Source of the DNA: Mytilus californianus
Lineage: Eukaryota; Mollusca; Bivalvia; Mytilida; Mytilidae
NCBI RefSeq assembly: GCF_021869535.1
Contig: NW_026262690.1
Coordinates: 61,512,995 to 61,576,994, forward strand
Reading direction: 5' to 3'
DNA: 64,000 nt
Shown piece after piece: positions 52,501 through 62,579 of the stretch. The translations under genes and the position numbers were made by a program. Below the pieces are notes generated by a model, which saw nothing but the letters and a program-made list of their open reading frames with translations, searched no databases and had not been told where the DNA came from. The stretch's first letter is position 1. Every line of letters starts with the position of its first letter.

Positions 52501-55500
52501 AGGGGTTAATTGACCATTTTGGTCATGTTGCCTTATTTGTAGATCTTACTTTGCTGAACATTATTGCTGTTCACAGTTTATCTCTATCTATAATAGTATT
52601 GAAGATAATAACCAATAAAACCTGCAAAATTTTCTTAAAATTACCAATTCAGGGGCAGCAACCCAACAACGGAATGTCTGATTTGTCTGAAAATTTCAGG
52701 GTAGATAGATCTTGACCTGATAAATAATTTAACCAATTGAAAAATTTTATGGTTGTGGAAGTGTTTATATACAAAAATTACAACAAAATATAAAAAATAA
52801 ATTTTGGCAAGATGTTCTGAAAGCATGGCAACTTCTCAGAGAAAAAGATGAATATGACAGTTGGGAATGCTTTCTTGCTAGTCCAATCTGGCTTAACAAT
52901 AATATAAAGGTAGCAAATAAACCTATTTTTTATAAAGATTGGTTTGAAAATGGTATAAGATTTATAAATGATATTGTAAATGAAGATGGGACTTTTTTCT
53001 CTCATCAAGAATTAGAAGAAATGTATCAGATAAATGTGAATTTCATGAGATATAATAGTATTATATCTGCTATACATCAAGCATCAAAATCATTTGTGGG
53101 AAAAAATCACAAATTAGAACTACCTTTAATTCCATCTGCTATTAAAAGACTTGTTAAAAGTTCAAAAGGATCTAAAGATATGTATATTGTTTTAAATAAA
53201 AATAAAAGTGTTCCCACTAGTCAGTTAAGATGGACTGAAATTTTTGGCTTTGATCAAAATCATTGGAAAAAAATTTATAAAATGCCATTTGTTGTCACAA
53301 ATAATACTAAGTTACAGTGGCTGCAGTATAGATTCAATCATCGAATCTTAGCTACAAACAAATTTCTTCATAAAATTAAGATTTATGATAATCCAAATTG
53401 TACATTTTGTAATAGAGAAATTGAAACATTAGAACATTTATTTTGGGATTGTGAACATACACAGATATTATTAGAACAGATTGAAAATTGGTTTCTGACC
53501 AATGGAGTTAGTGTATTTTTTACAAAAGAAGTTTTTTTGTTTGGTAACATTGCAAAAATATCAAAAGGCAATGCAGAAAATACTCTTTTTCTTACCATAA
53601 AGCAATATGTTTATAATACCAGATGTTTTAAAAAAAAACTGTCAATAAACTCAGTAAAAGAGAAGATGAAATATGTGTATGCAATTGACAAAAATATTGC
53701 TATGAAAAACAAATGTGAACATCAGTTTCACAGAGAATGGAACATTTTTAATAGATTACTTAGTTAAGTACAAAAATGTATACACTTTAAATTTAATATT
53801 ATACATGTTATAAATGAAAATGCTGTATTTACTATGCTAAAATAGAATTCAATGTCTAGATGAATTGTATTGAAAACTCACCACACTATTTTCTCTCACT
53901 CTCTTTCTCTCTCTCTCCGGTGTTCAGACTGCTTTACTCTTTATCTTATATTTGTATATTTAAAAAAAAAATTGCTTCCTAATAAAAAGATGTATTGTTA
54001 AGATAATATCAATAGATTTATATATTATATATTGTTATTATTTGTGTATACACTGTATTATGTTGTAAATTGGAAGTTATAAATAATAAAAATTAAAAAA
54101 AAAAAATAATTTAACCATGTCATATTTGCTCTAAATGCTTCGGTTTCAGAGATATAAGCCAAAATCTATATTTTACCCCTATGTTCTATTTTTAGCCATG
54201 GCAGCCATTTTGGTTGGCGGGCCGGTTCATTGGACACATTTGTAAACTAGATACCCCAATGATGATTGTGGCCAAGTTTGGTTAAATTTGGCCCAGTAGT
54301 TTCAGAGGAGAAGATTTTGGTAAAAGTTAACGGACAACTGACGCCAAGTGATGAGAAAAGCTCACTTGGCCCATAGGGCCAGGTGAGCTAAAAAATCATA
54401 GAAAATGTGTCATTTGACATTCACTTACGGATTTGAACATGTTTGTAAGACTGGAAATGTCTGTGTACTGTGTATGGTAATAGAATATTGACTGAAATTT
54501 TTTCTGACAGTAGTTTATCTCCTCATGTGAACCAAAAATGTAGATTACTACATTGTGAACAAATACACTGAACACAGTGTAGATGACTAGTGTGTGTGGA
54601 TAAAACTCCATTTTTCAGAAGGAAAAAGGATTTACACATATATCATATATAGGTGAACACAGGGCTCACGCTACCAGGCGACTAGGGCGAAGAAGTCGCT
54701 TTCCCGTCCGTCACTTCGCTTTGCCCGACCCTCAAAAGCGAAAACAAGTCGCCCTGTTGTTGACGATACTCGCTTTCAGTCGCTTTCGTCATCGGACAAT
54801 TTCAATTTTTACCAAGTTGATAAAACATCAATTTTTTATTGATTATTAAAGAAATGCATACATAAACGATTCATTTTCTTAAGAAACGAGGTTTAAGCAT
54901 TGAATTTACTGTGTGTTGTAGGTTATTTAATAAAAAGACAACTTTTTATCACTGCATGCACTTCCGGTACTTGTTACTCAGAGAGCGTACATCAATCTAA
55001 CTTTCGGCAGCAAAATAAGTTTGTTACTTCATTTGAAAGTGATAAAAGTTGCCTCCAGTAAATGTTTGATCCATTTATTGCATTAAAAACGTCATATTCC
55101 TTTCCAAATAGCTTATCAAACATCGTTTATTTTTGTAAATTTTCTTCGTCCGCCATTAACCGCTATCTAACTACGGATCGGAACCGGACCAGCTATGAAG
55201 GAAATCCGTATTTTTACAATAATCACTACGGTCGATGCATGAATGGAACAGCTGACTGAAGAATATTGAACCCAAAAGGAAAAATTACGCATTCCACGCG
55301 CATTAAGAGACTTTTGGTTAGATCTAATTGATTAATGTATATAATTCCATATAATTTATATGGATTGTTTCAAAATATTGATTAAAGTTGCTTAACCACT
55401 AATATCAATATATTATGGCCCAGCTTAACTTTGTATATATCTTTTGATGAGAAACACTGAATTTTATAAACATGATAAACAAGTTTTTAATTGAATTGTA

Positions 55501-57036
55501 ATTCATATTTTATAACTTCTTTACCTTTTTGACATAAAAAAAATTCTTTTTATTGCTAGATATTTAGTTGGTAGTTTCTCACAAGAACCTAAACTTAAAC
55601 AACTTTGAACTTGAACTGTTAATTTAATTGCATACTCAGATATGAATTGAACAATATAAAAAGAACATTATTAATATATGACCCTGTATACTATAGTAAA
55701 ATCAAAACATTGTAGCGCAGCGCGCGAAGGAGCACTTCTCTTTCAAATCTCACCACTTCTCCCTATCAGTTTCAAAAAGAGAAGTCACTTCTCCCTACGA
55801 TTCTGAAGTAGTGTGAGCCCTGTCAGAACAGATGAGTGATTAAACATCCAATTTCACAGTATAAACCTTGAAAAGTTCAATAACAAACCTGTACAGAACT
55901 AATCATGGTACTTAGGGCGAACACAGTGGCACAATCTCTAACTGTAGACTCACTGTCAAAAGCTCCTTGGGTATCCATAAGTAATACAACAATCTAAATA
56001 AAACTCATGATAATTAGTATTAAAGCATATCAATCATATATTTTCAAGATTTGTTAACTATAAAATATTTCAGTGAATGATTTTTGTTCTTTTGTCTTCA
56101 TGTAAAATTTGCTTAACAGAACAGTTTTATAACTAATTTTTGAGACTAACTCATTCAAATTTTCAAACATCCATGACTAGCAGATTTACATTTAATCATA
56201 TCTAAATTATGTATTGTAGATACATCCTTCTCTTTTATTTGTATACTGCTAATCTGTTTCCTTTCGTTATTTGAAATCAGATACCATAAGAGTTTCAAAT
56301 TATAAGTAACATTTAGCATTCCTAGACACAACATGAATCACCACAAACTGAATTTCAAGAGGGATACAAGGAAAGGGTTGAAAAAAAAATCTTTTTAAAT
56401 GTCATCCAAAAACTGAGTTGAGTTTAAATAATTAATTTTGTCTACTTTTTATAGTTTATTAAATACTATTGATTCATTTATTTTCGTGGGTACTGATTTT
56501 TGTGGATTGAGGAAACATTCAATTTTTGTGGATATTTGTAGTTTTGTTTAAGCCTATAGCAAGTTTGTACTTTTTTAACATTTATATTTGTGGTTAACCT
56601 TTACATTCTTTACCCCCAAAATCAACAGAAATTAGTATCCCACAATTAATATAAATACACAGTATGATATGAACAATCATCTCTTGTTGTGGTGCCACCA
56701 AAAATCTTAGGGTCAGTTGGTTGAGGAAATGATAAGAATTCATTTGTAAAGAGATAAAGTTGGCACTGAAAAAACTATAATGTATGTCGGTGTTTTTTCA
56801 AAATTTTGTTATGTTATGAATATAGTTAAATGTCCCATCTGCATGATTTTATCACATTTTCAGTATAGGAAATCATAATATCCATCAAGCTAAATTTGTA
56901 CCTCTTCTCCAGAAGACGTTTTACAGACAAAGGGTTCACTCCATAATAATATTCCTGTTGTTTCTCTTTCTGATCCTCCTCTCCAAGAAAATCCTTCTAA
57001 AGGTGATTCGTCATCTCCTAGCCAATTTGGATCACC
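34569..57036 (-). CDS. atl: atlastin, ER membrane-fusing GTPase (5'-partial)
   Basis: Dynamin-superfamily GTPase that fuses ER tubules into three-way junctions. Exons in transcript order: 57036-56902, 55993-55889, 49501-49451, 43908-43846, 43222-43130, 41598-41460, 39923-39796, 39421-39365, 38661-38590, 38051-37620 and 34664-34569. All are GT-AG with compatible phases, total 456 residues (human ATL1 is 558). Landmarks: [15 protein letters not shown] (switch region), [19 protein letters not shown] (G3), [11 protein letters not shown] (RD/G4), [19 protein letters not shown], middle-domain helices, then [20 protein letters not shown] and [20 protein letters not shown] as the paired membrane hairpin. 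The last 31 residues form a basic, Gln-rich amphipathic tail ([17 protein letters not shown]), as in the atlastin C-terminal helix. The P-loop exon (expected A-F-R-K-G-K-S) was not found up to 64000. The family call is near certain; the paralogue number is not assigned. Confidence 0.96.
35163..36533. mobile_element. MITE-like element split by a nested GGGGGCAT copy
   Basis: Left TTGAGGGCATATGATACAGT and right ACAGTATTGTATGCCCTTAA are imperfect inverted repeats. Removing the nested element (35571-36317) leaves about 625 bp without coding capacity, in the last atlastin intron. Confidence 0.65.
35571..36317 (+). mobile_element. GGGGGCAT-family element, copy 3 (nested)
   Basis: 5' hairpin around TGTGTCCATGGAACACA and ATGATGCCCCCGCTTGC, then four units of about 165 bp, then GGACGTACGTACATACAGAC and a mutated 3' hairpin (ATGGCCCCTCCGCTACGGCA). 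Sits inside the MITE at 35163-36533. Confidence 0.7.
37143..37443 (+). mobile_element. minimal hairpin-ended element related to GGGGGCAT family
   Basis: Only about 300 bp: AAGAATGTGTCC with a GTGT/ACAC hairpin, GATGCCCAACTCGC, a single body, GGACAGATGGACGAACGGAC, then ATGCCCC...GTGGGGGCAT and ATAAAA. It has no tandem units, so it shows the smallest complete form of the plan. In the last atlastin intron. Confidence 0.65.
38890..39068 (+). mobile_element. truncated Penelope-associated tail repeat
   Basis: GGCTTTGAACTAGCTTTCAG through TTATAGTTTGTTCTTATGCTGTACTG, matching 2270-2470 and 63670-63875. It breaks off exactly where the 40-bp atlastin-derived duplication begins. Confidence 0.6.
39069..39108 (-). 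repeat. 40-bp perfect duplicate of an atlastin exon segment
   Basis: Identical over 40 bases to 37690-37729, the part of the exon that encodes the second membrane span (around [12 protein letters not shown]), in the same orientation. It lies in the intron between exons 39421-39365 and 38661-38590. Flanking bases on both sides do not match. No splice sites surround it, so it is not an exon. Confidence 0.85.
39535..39779 (-). mobile_element. tRNA-derived SINE, type 2
   Basis: On minus it begins GACCTCAGAGTTGAGTGG (A-box-like GTTGAGTGGTTAAAGT), with a B-box-like GTTCAAACTCC. The body contains GGTTCTCTCCAGGCACTCCA and CTTCCTCCACCAATAAAAAC. The acceptor stem is not intact, so it is a SINE head rather than a tRNA gene. 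In an atlastin intron. Confidence 0.65.
40040..40620. other. atlastin intron stretch, unidentified
   Basis: A+T-rich with AAGGGCTCTTTTGGCC near the left and AAGGGGCTCTTAGAGCACC near the right; the latter contains a CTCTTAGAG palindrome. No coding features and no clear terminal repeats. Confidence 0.3.
40631..41243 (+). mobile_element. GGGGGCAT-family element, copy 4
   Basis: TGTGTCC/GGACACA hairpin at 40642-40658, ATGATGCCCCTCC, three to four units of about 165 bp, a GGACGGACAGAGGTACGTAC tract, then ATGCCCCC...GGGGGCAT and AAAAA. In an atlastin intron 200 bp from exon 41460-41598. Confidence 0.7.
42035..42808 (+). mobile_element. hairpin-ended tandem element, ACCCC family
   Basis: Starts with a perfect 14-bp palindrome GTGAGCGCGCTCAC (42035-42048) followed by ATACCCCACGTCCCC. 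Four tandem units of 164-170 bp follow (TTCCTGTCGATATGCACATC, GGTTTGAGAGGAGTTGC, GGGGCGTAACTCCTGG), then GACGGACGAACGGA. A 12-bp 3' hairpin with one G-T pair at 42778-42803 reads ACCCTGCGCAAC/GTTGCGCGGGGT. Overlapping minus-strand frames of 117-159 codons are repeat artefacts. Confidence 0.75.
43529..43669. mobile_element. near-complete palindromic MITE
   Basis: The two halves are inverted over almost their whole length (ATTGGATATC...GATATCAAC against GTTGATATC...GATATCCAAT, then TTTAATTTCAAT against ATTGAAATTAAA), leaving a loop of about ten bases. About 140 bp, in the atlastin intron between exons 43846-43908 and 43130-43222. Confidence 0.75.
45611..47977 (+). mobile_element. hairpin-ended long element, AGGTGAGC family, copy 1
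   Basis: 5' hairpin AGGCTCT/AGAGCCT (45614-45629), GTGTCGCTCACCTG, then about seven units of 120-135 bp (GACAAACCAGAATATATATG, GGGGACTAACCCTGTAT), a (GAA)n tract, and two diverged blocks of about 500 bp (GGGGCAGCAACCCAACAAC, GTTTCAGAG(A/G)AGAAGATTTT). It ends ACGACGGACGCCAAG and a 13-bp hairpin at 47941-47970 whose outer arm CAGGTGAGC inverts the 5' motif. In a large atlastin intron. Confidence 0.7.
46875..46957. repeat. (GAA)n microsatellite, about 24 units, followed by (TAA)n
   Basis: Pure AGA repeats for about 73 bp, then AATAATAATAATT. It lies inside the AGGTGAGC element within the atlastin intron. Pure GAA/TTC runs can form triplexes, as known from the human frataxin intron; any effect here is speculation. 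Confidence 0.9.
48005..48090 (-). mobile_element. short reversed tail fragment
   Basis: ATAAAAACAAGGAATGTGAC, then AATTAGTCAACTATCCACCA: a degenerate match to the GACAACTATCCACCA tail repeats at 25163 and 60740. Confidence 0.35.
48469..48831 (-). mobile_element. tRNA-derived SINE, type 1, with 12-bp target duplication
   Basis: TGAAATTTATGA flanks both sides (48457-48468 and 48832-48843). On minus the head reads GCCTCGGTGGTCTCGTGG (A box) and GAGTTCGAACCCCGG (B box). The body contains GCTGCTTCTCTGCTAAGCAC and GCCGCTGGACATTAAGCAGC, and the tail is (ATC)n. The acceptor stem does not close, so this is a SINE and not a tRNA gene. Intact box motifs and a perfect target duplication suggest a recent insertion, in an atlastin intron. 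Confidence 0.88.
49218..49415 (+). mobile_element. variant tail repeat
   Basis: CTTACCGAGTCCGAAAATTT, ATAGATGTCTCTTTTGGTC, then GCTGTCTCATTGGCATACAT and CACATCTCATTTTATTCAT, close to the TTGTCTCATTGGCAATCATA end of the tail at 2660-2705. It ends 36 bp before the atlastin exon at 49451-49501. Confidence 0.45.
50187..51320 (+). repeat. nested tandem repeat, TGTCTCGC family
   Basis: Begins GAGATATGTCTCGCTTTTTT. About five to six units of about 150 bp follow (TTTCAAAGTCAATAGACCAT, AATAATCTCCATGGAAATGA, ACCTAATCACAAACTAATAC). It ends CCGCTGCTGCCGACGCCGG, ATGTCTCGCTTTTTGAC and a TTTGAC/GTCAAA hairpin. Confidence 0.65.
51454..52275 (+). mobile_element. hairpin-ended tandem element, ATACGCCCG family (nested)
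   Basis: 5' hairpin TGCGC/GCGCA (51454-51468), then ATACGCCCGTCGTC at 51471, then four to five units of about 150 bp (AAATTTTGAATCATCACC, AAAAAGTATACAGATCTTA, TTTTTGAGATACGGCGCGAC), then ACAGACAGACGGACGG. The 3' hairpin at 52239-52270 reads ATACGTCCCGTCAAA/TTTGACGGGCGTAT, and AAAAATAA follows. Confidence 0.75.
52736..54104 (+). mobile_element. 5'-truncated LINE (L1/Tx1-like) with 13-bp target duplication
   Basis: AATAATTTAACCA occurs at 52723-52735 and 54105-54117, and the element ends in an A-rich tail. One frame stays open from about 52755 to the stop at 53767 (about 337 codons): [52 protein letters not shown], then the zinc-binding pattern [20 protein letters not shown] of the zf-RVT type found at LINE C-termini. 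The open frame and perfect target duplication point to a young insertion. Only the C-terminal domain remains; the endonuclease and RT core were never copied. Confidence 0.85.
54660..55822. mobile_element. non-autonomous hAT-like transposon, 1163 bp
   Basis: Terminal CAGGGCTCACGCTA and TAGTGTGAGCCCTG are inverted repeats, and 8-bp flanks are similar (GGTGAACA / TCAGAACA), as expected for hAT. Subterminal AGTCGCTTT and GAAGTCACTTCTCCC repeats lie at the two ends. The interior (54950-55320) is richer in CG than its surroundings and has no transposase frame. In an atlastin intron, adjacent to exon 55889-55993. Confidence 0.7.
56464..56664. mobile_element. MITE, TACTGTGGATTC family, copy 2 (diverged)
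   Basis: Left TACTATTGATTCATTTATTT and GGGTACTGATTTTTGTGG; right end AATATAAATACACAGTA. More diverged than copies 1 and 3. In the atlastin intron between the two 5'-most exons found. Confidence 0.65.
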
Positions 57037-59057
57037 CTGAAAATGTACACAAAGTATAGTATATATAAATGTGAATTTGCAGAATTTTACAAGTAAAAAT
57101 AATATATACATGTAAGCAGTGACAGAGCTCTCTCTGACTATGGATTTATGTAAGTGAATGCAGGAACTTATTATTATTGGAAATAGAGAATCCAACAATG
57201 GGAAGAAAAACAATATCAATGCCACAATTTCTTATTTAGTATTTTAGGTCTTCAGGACAAAATAGAGCAAGGAAATGAAATCAAATTAAGATTAAATTTA
57301 TTATTTTGCTATGAAATGATAACTTGAGCCAATTGATACAATTTCTCTGTATCTTTAAATTTGGACTCACCAGTTCAGAAAATGAGGATTCAAGACAGAT
57401 TTTCAGTCATGGCCTCATCTTAATGTGAACCCTTAAAGAAATTAGCCTGCACAGTTATTGCTTAGTGGCAAATAAGAAATAATTATATTTCAGAATTTTT
57501 TGTTACCAGTTACGGACAAATTCCAGATTGTCATGCTTTCTCAGCCTTAGTTGGTTTATCGATGTCTTTGAGTATGGACAAAAAGTTGTGACAAGGACTA
57601 AATATAAAATGGAAAAAGTAATGTTTAATGTCAATGAAGATTGTATTTATACATATCACTGAGTCAAGATTTGCCTCTAAAATTCATCTTTCAAGTTTGA
57701 ATGCTTTTTATCAGAGACATTACAAAAAATTTCTTGAACTTTTTAACACACACATTAACTTTTTCAAACTTAGTTATAATGTTTATGGAAAATGTTGTGA
57801 TTTTCTTTAATTTTACCTTTTGTGCTTTCACGTGAGACAGTTTTATTGTTTAAAACTGAATTTTTTTTCCAATGTTGCCTCTAGTACACTATAGATTTCA
57901 CTATTTCAGAACTTAATTGGGAATAAATTTCAGTAGTATCTCATTAAGAACAGTTTATGTGGTTGTCAAAATTATTTATAAGCTATATTTCCATAAGATA
58001 ACAGTAAAACAACCTAAAATCAGGTAAATTTTACCCAATTACGGTATTACTAAAGTCTTTATGCCAATACATTCATTGAAAAAAAATAAAAATAAAAAAA
58101 GGTGATAAGGTTAGAGAAATTGGTACATGATTTAGTTTTTTTTTAACTTTAAAAATTTTGGCATTTTAAAATTGATCTTTTTACCTGGATATCACATGAT
58201 CATTCAAATCTAATATGATATAATATTGCAACGTATTATTCTCGAATGCATGACTAACACATTTTCAATCTGTTCTTTTTTTCAACAAAATAAATTTAAA
58301 GTGCATTCTTTACATCATGTACATGGTCTATAGACTTTACAATTTACGTAAATTCAATGTTAAAACAAATATCCCTGGCAATGATTCAGACAATGCATAT
58401 CATCTTATACCGGAATGTTGATGTGGTATTGGACAACTTATTAAAATGTTAATCTAATTTAAATCGTATTTTCAATGCCAAAAATGTCTAGCCAACTTAG
58501 TTAATATTGAAGAATAACTATAAACTGTTAAGTACAGGCTTTTGACTTAGGTTTAGGTCAAATCTAAACTAGAGGCTCCAAGAATGGATATTTTTTTAAT
58601 CAGCAGCAAATGACATCTTCAATGGGCTTTAATTAAATAATGTTACCACAGGTGACAATATAATTAACTTAATGTTGGTCGTTTATAGGGCTTAAATTTG
58701 ATTGACATGTTTCCAAAGGTTTCTAAGGAATTGACCTACATGTGACTGATAAAGACACTCTTGAAATGAAGGTTTTATTCAATAAAATGTTGCTTAATAA
58801 TTTTCATGGTTATATTTATAGCTATATCAAAGAAGATTGTAGGACAAAAATTTTGTTTGAGTGTTTCTACAGATTTTTCAGGATTGCATCAAAATGCAAA
58901 AGTTTATCAGTCACTCAAGCATGAAATGTGTATGCGATGGTGACTTAGATGTTGCTGAAAAATATTGCACTATACAAGAGGACAGAAATGGCTAAATATC
59001 AATAAAATCCTCAATTAGACAATATAACATATTTGAAAATTTCTAGCATCTTTTTTT
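57037..59057. other. atlastin upstream intron, no gene seen
   Basis: A+T-rich DNA upstream (in transcript sense) of exon 57036-56902. Searched for the P-loop exon without success. A short TCTAAACTAGAGGCTCCAAG at about 58563-58582 resembles the start of the AGGTGAGC family. Confidence 0.35.
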
Positions 59058-59342
59058 TGACAGATTGATTGCTGGCTGCTTAATATATTAGACGCATAGT
59101 CAGAACGATAACATGCTAATAACATAAGAAAATCTGCAGAGGACATGTCACCCTACAAGGACTCCTTTCTGACTCTTAGCCAACCATACTTAACCCTAAA
59201 TCCTAAATGCTGTGTGCTTAGCAGAGAAGCAGCAAATACTAATCTATTGTCTATATATGGTTTAACTTGGCCTGGAATTGAACTCACAACCTCAAACACT
59301 CTAAATGATTATGGCAATGCTACTATGACATCACTCAGGTGG
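59058..59342 (-). mobile_element. tRNA-derived SINE, type 1, degenerate copy
   Basis: Shares GTGTGCTTAGCAGAGAAGCA, GCTGGCTGCTTAATAT and GACATGTCACCCTAC with the SINE at 48469-48831. The B box is degraded (GAGTTCAATTCCAGG) and the anticodon region is decayed. Older insertion of the same family. Confidence 0.7.
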
Positions 59343-60597
59343 TTTTGCAATTTTAGACACATTAGTTTTTACCTATTTTTTGGAATCAAATAAGACATTG
59401 GTGTGATATTTTTCTACCATGTCACCTAAAGACATACCTGCCAACTTTTTAAAATCTCCATGGGGATTTTAAGCGCAAGAGGACCTTATGTTCCTCTTAT
59501 ATTGTCATAAGTGCTTTTAATCAACTTTTATATTGTTTGAATGAGTATATATGTGCTTGAATATCATTTTAACTCATTTGAATGCCTGTTTTATTAAAGG
59601 TTTTAAGTTTATATAATAAAGAATTTCTAAATGCAGGTCAACACCTCTCATGGGGGATATCTCCCATAAATCGGAATAGTTGGCAGTCTCTGTAAAGATA
59701 ACCTCAGGAACCCTGAATACTAACCATTCAAGAACTAATTATTGTTAAATAATATTAATCAAGTATGAAGCCTAAAATCATTCAGAATGCTTATCTTAAC
59801 ACACCATGTAGTCAAAACCAGCAATAAATGTAAATTTGTAACAAATAGACAGTTGACAGTAAGGTATTTCAATATCTAATTTATATCACACCATTGAAAG
59901 TTTGTAAGGGTTTGCATCTAGTCAGTGACAGAAATTGATACAAGTGCAATACAGAGTACAATATTCACCAACCTTTCCATTACTACTTAAATAAAAAAAG
60001 AAAAGGTTGAAAGGAAAGAACTTCAGTATGTGTTAAGCATACTATATAAATCTCAATGAAATCTAGAAAGGAAAATCTTTTTATTAACAAATCTAGTTCC
60101 AGTTAGCATTAAATATATTTTTCAGAAATTTTGTAGATTTTCATGATTTTGTGTCTTTTTCATTGGCATTGATTGGAATGGCAAATTTTTCCATCGGTTT
60201 TATGAAAAATGGACCTACAAATGTGAACTCAAAATTTAAACAAAGATACTCAAGCATAAAATAAAAGTATCAGTGACTCAAATTTTGATAAAACAGTGTT
60301 GAAAATGCTACTATATTATTATTATTGTACTATAAAGTGGACTGTAATGTGGAAATATCTTTTGTATTCATTCATAGATTTCTGTTAAATTGAAAGAAAT
60401 TGCAAAACTTAACTGAATAGAAGAATGAATCATGGATGGACAAGATTTAATCAGTGTGTTCCACCAAGGGCTTCCAAAACAATCGTATTGTCCGATAAAT
60501 AAATTATAAATTATATTCTTGACTTGTTGTACCAAGCCTTAACTGGACATATAACGTGGGTTTGCAATTTTAACATAATTCAGAAAATAAAAGAAGA

Positions 60598-60905
60598 ATG
60601 TGTCTGTGGATATGAATGCCCCTGCTCAAGCTTTGCAATTTTCTAAGTTAAAAAGGGGCATAACTCTGGAACAGTAAATGACTCACTACCCAAATTTCAA
60701 CTCTATAAAAATAAGGAGATGAGATATGATTGCCAATGAGACAACTATCCACCAAAATTCAAATAAAGTAGATTTAAGCAATAAAAGGCAACCATACGGC
60801 CTTCTGTCTACTTGTTGTGGTTCTTAGCATTATGTAAGAGTTTTATAAAATTTGAACGAGGCAAACTAAAGTTGGAGTGCAAAACGAAAAACAGCCACAC
60901 ATTTC
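60598..60905 (+). mobile_element. GGGGGCAT-related fragment with nested tail repeat
   Basis: AAGAATGTGTCTGTGGATAT and AATGCCCCTGCTC, then GGGGCATAACTCTGGAACAG. Interrupted at about 60710-60810 by AATAAGGAGATGAGATATGA / GACAACTATCCACCAAAATT (reversed tail repeat), then ATTTGAACGAGGCAAACTAA. The 3' hairpin is missing. Confidence 0.5.
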
Positions 60906-61011
60906 CGGTCATTAAAGTGACATGATGAATAAGTACTATCAAAACAAACCCTACTTTGATACCCTCATTACCATGATTACAATCAAGGTTAATTAGTTGT
61001 CTGACGGCTGA

Positions 61012-61042
61012 AATTTACCTGTTCAGGCGACAGGTAAATTTA
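61012..61042. repeat. 12-bp perfect hairpin
   Basis: AAATTTACCTGT and ACAGGTAAATTT are separated by TCAGGCG. No neighbouring repeat element is identified. Confidence 0.7.
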
Positions 61043-61164
61043 TTTATCCATACATTGATCAGATCGGTCTATTTTAAGTTATTTCCATAAATTTCAGCGA
61101 ATTGCATCTATTTAATTAATCAAAAAGAATCAGATTATCAGAAATAAAAGATGAAAAATTAAAA

Positions 61165-61215
61165 AAGAAGCTCTAAAGAAACTGTGTCGCTCACCTGCAT
61201 CTTCAACAATGCCAA
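61165..61215 (+). mobile_element. 5' scrap of AGGTGAGC-family element
   Basis: AAGCTCTAAAGAAACTGTGT, CGCTCACCTGCATCTTCAAC. The match fades after about 50 bp; the following 61220-62570 shows no recognisable gene or repeat. Confidence 0.45.
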
Positions 61216-62579
61216 CTTTTTTAGTACAAATCATCATTAAAGGGGAATTTAATTATACATCCAAATTCTTCAAAAATGCTAAAATTATCATTGATATATC
61301 TATTTTTTTCCGTTCATTTCGAGTATTTTCTTGAAGAAATAATGTAGAAAAAGCTGCTTAAACTCAATCGTGCTTTGAAAATGTACATGGATTTTATGTA
61401 TCCGTCCCTGGTCTGTTTTTTAACATTGTCAAATCGACATCAGTTTTTTTTAGGAAAATGTAATTTTTAAAAGCGAAAGTAAAGTTTTTGACAGCATAAT
61501 TTTGCACTAATAAAGAGTCTTAGGCAGATATTAGTATGCAGATGTTAAAGACTTCGAATTATGCACTGTCAATCTAACAGTTAATGTCAGAACATCGAAT
61601 TTATATCAAAAGTCAAATTTAATATCATTTTCATGTCAATCATTGTTTAAGTGATGCCCCAACTGATTACCATGATTGCCTTTTGTTACTAAGTCTTAAG
61701 GGATTACAATCGGGACAAGACAAAAAATGGATGGCTTGCTCAAATATTTTTTGGAAGCCTTTGTTCCACCATGAGTGCCCTACAGTAAAAAGCAGGAAAG
61801 GTCTGACAAATAAAAATAACCTTCACCATTTGTTTAAAAAAATAACAAATAAAAGCAGATTGTACACGTTCAGTCTTTATCTGTAAAATGATAAAAACGG
61901 TCCAGACACCACTTGAAATAAAACATAAAAGGATACTTTATTAAGGCTTTGAATTTCTTAGAATCTTACCACTTTTAGTGTTCCCATTTGCTTGTTAAAG
62001 GAAATAAAACAATCAAAATTGTATACAGTTATTTTTACCTTTGAAGTATCAATATAATAGACAAATGTTAGACATTCAAAATTTCTGACAAAGGCTGTTC
62101 ATTCCATCAAGAATGCAATGAATCTGTAATCTTTCCTTTACAGCAAAATCATTAGGTGCACTTCTCTTTATTGTTATTGGGATTGGCCGATTCCTACTAG
62201 ACAAATGTTTTTATTACAGTTTTTTCCATGCTTTATATATCTTTGTGCTTGTGTTTTGCCTTTTCTGCTTCGTGTCTTTGGTGGTAGGATATTGTTGTTG
62301 TTATTTAATATATCTCAGGATATGAACTTGTCGTTTTCAATTGATAAAATCCATAATTTCACTGAGTTTATTCAATCATAAATTCAGCATGTGTCTCAAT
62401 AATTATCAAAAATTTATGCAGCTGAACAATATTTGAAATGGACATCACAGTGTGCAGACATTACCATTCCCTCATATTTATGCTAGTGTTCAGAGAGAAA
62501 TATCAGGTACAATGTATGCCACTTATCTGGTTATGAAATATTCACATTTTTTAGTAAATCATAAACATTAGATTAATAA

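Larger units (their letters stand above)
49760..54392 (+). mobile_element. AGGTGAGC-family element, copy 2, with three nested insertions
   Basis: 5' end AGGGGTTCTAAAGAGCCTGT and CACTCACCTT; 3' hairpin GCTCACTTGGCCC/GGGCCAGGTGAGC at 54360-54388 with an ATA loop. Host sequence (GGGCAATAACTCCTATAAG; GTTTCAGAGGAGAAGATTTT) is interrupted at 50187-51320, 51454-52275 and 52736-54104 by three other elements. Lies in an atlastin intron. Confidence 0.65.
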
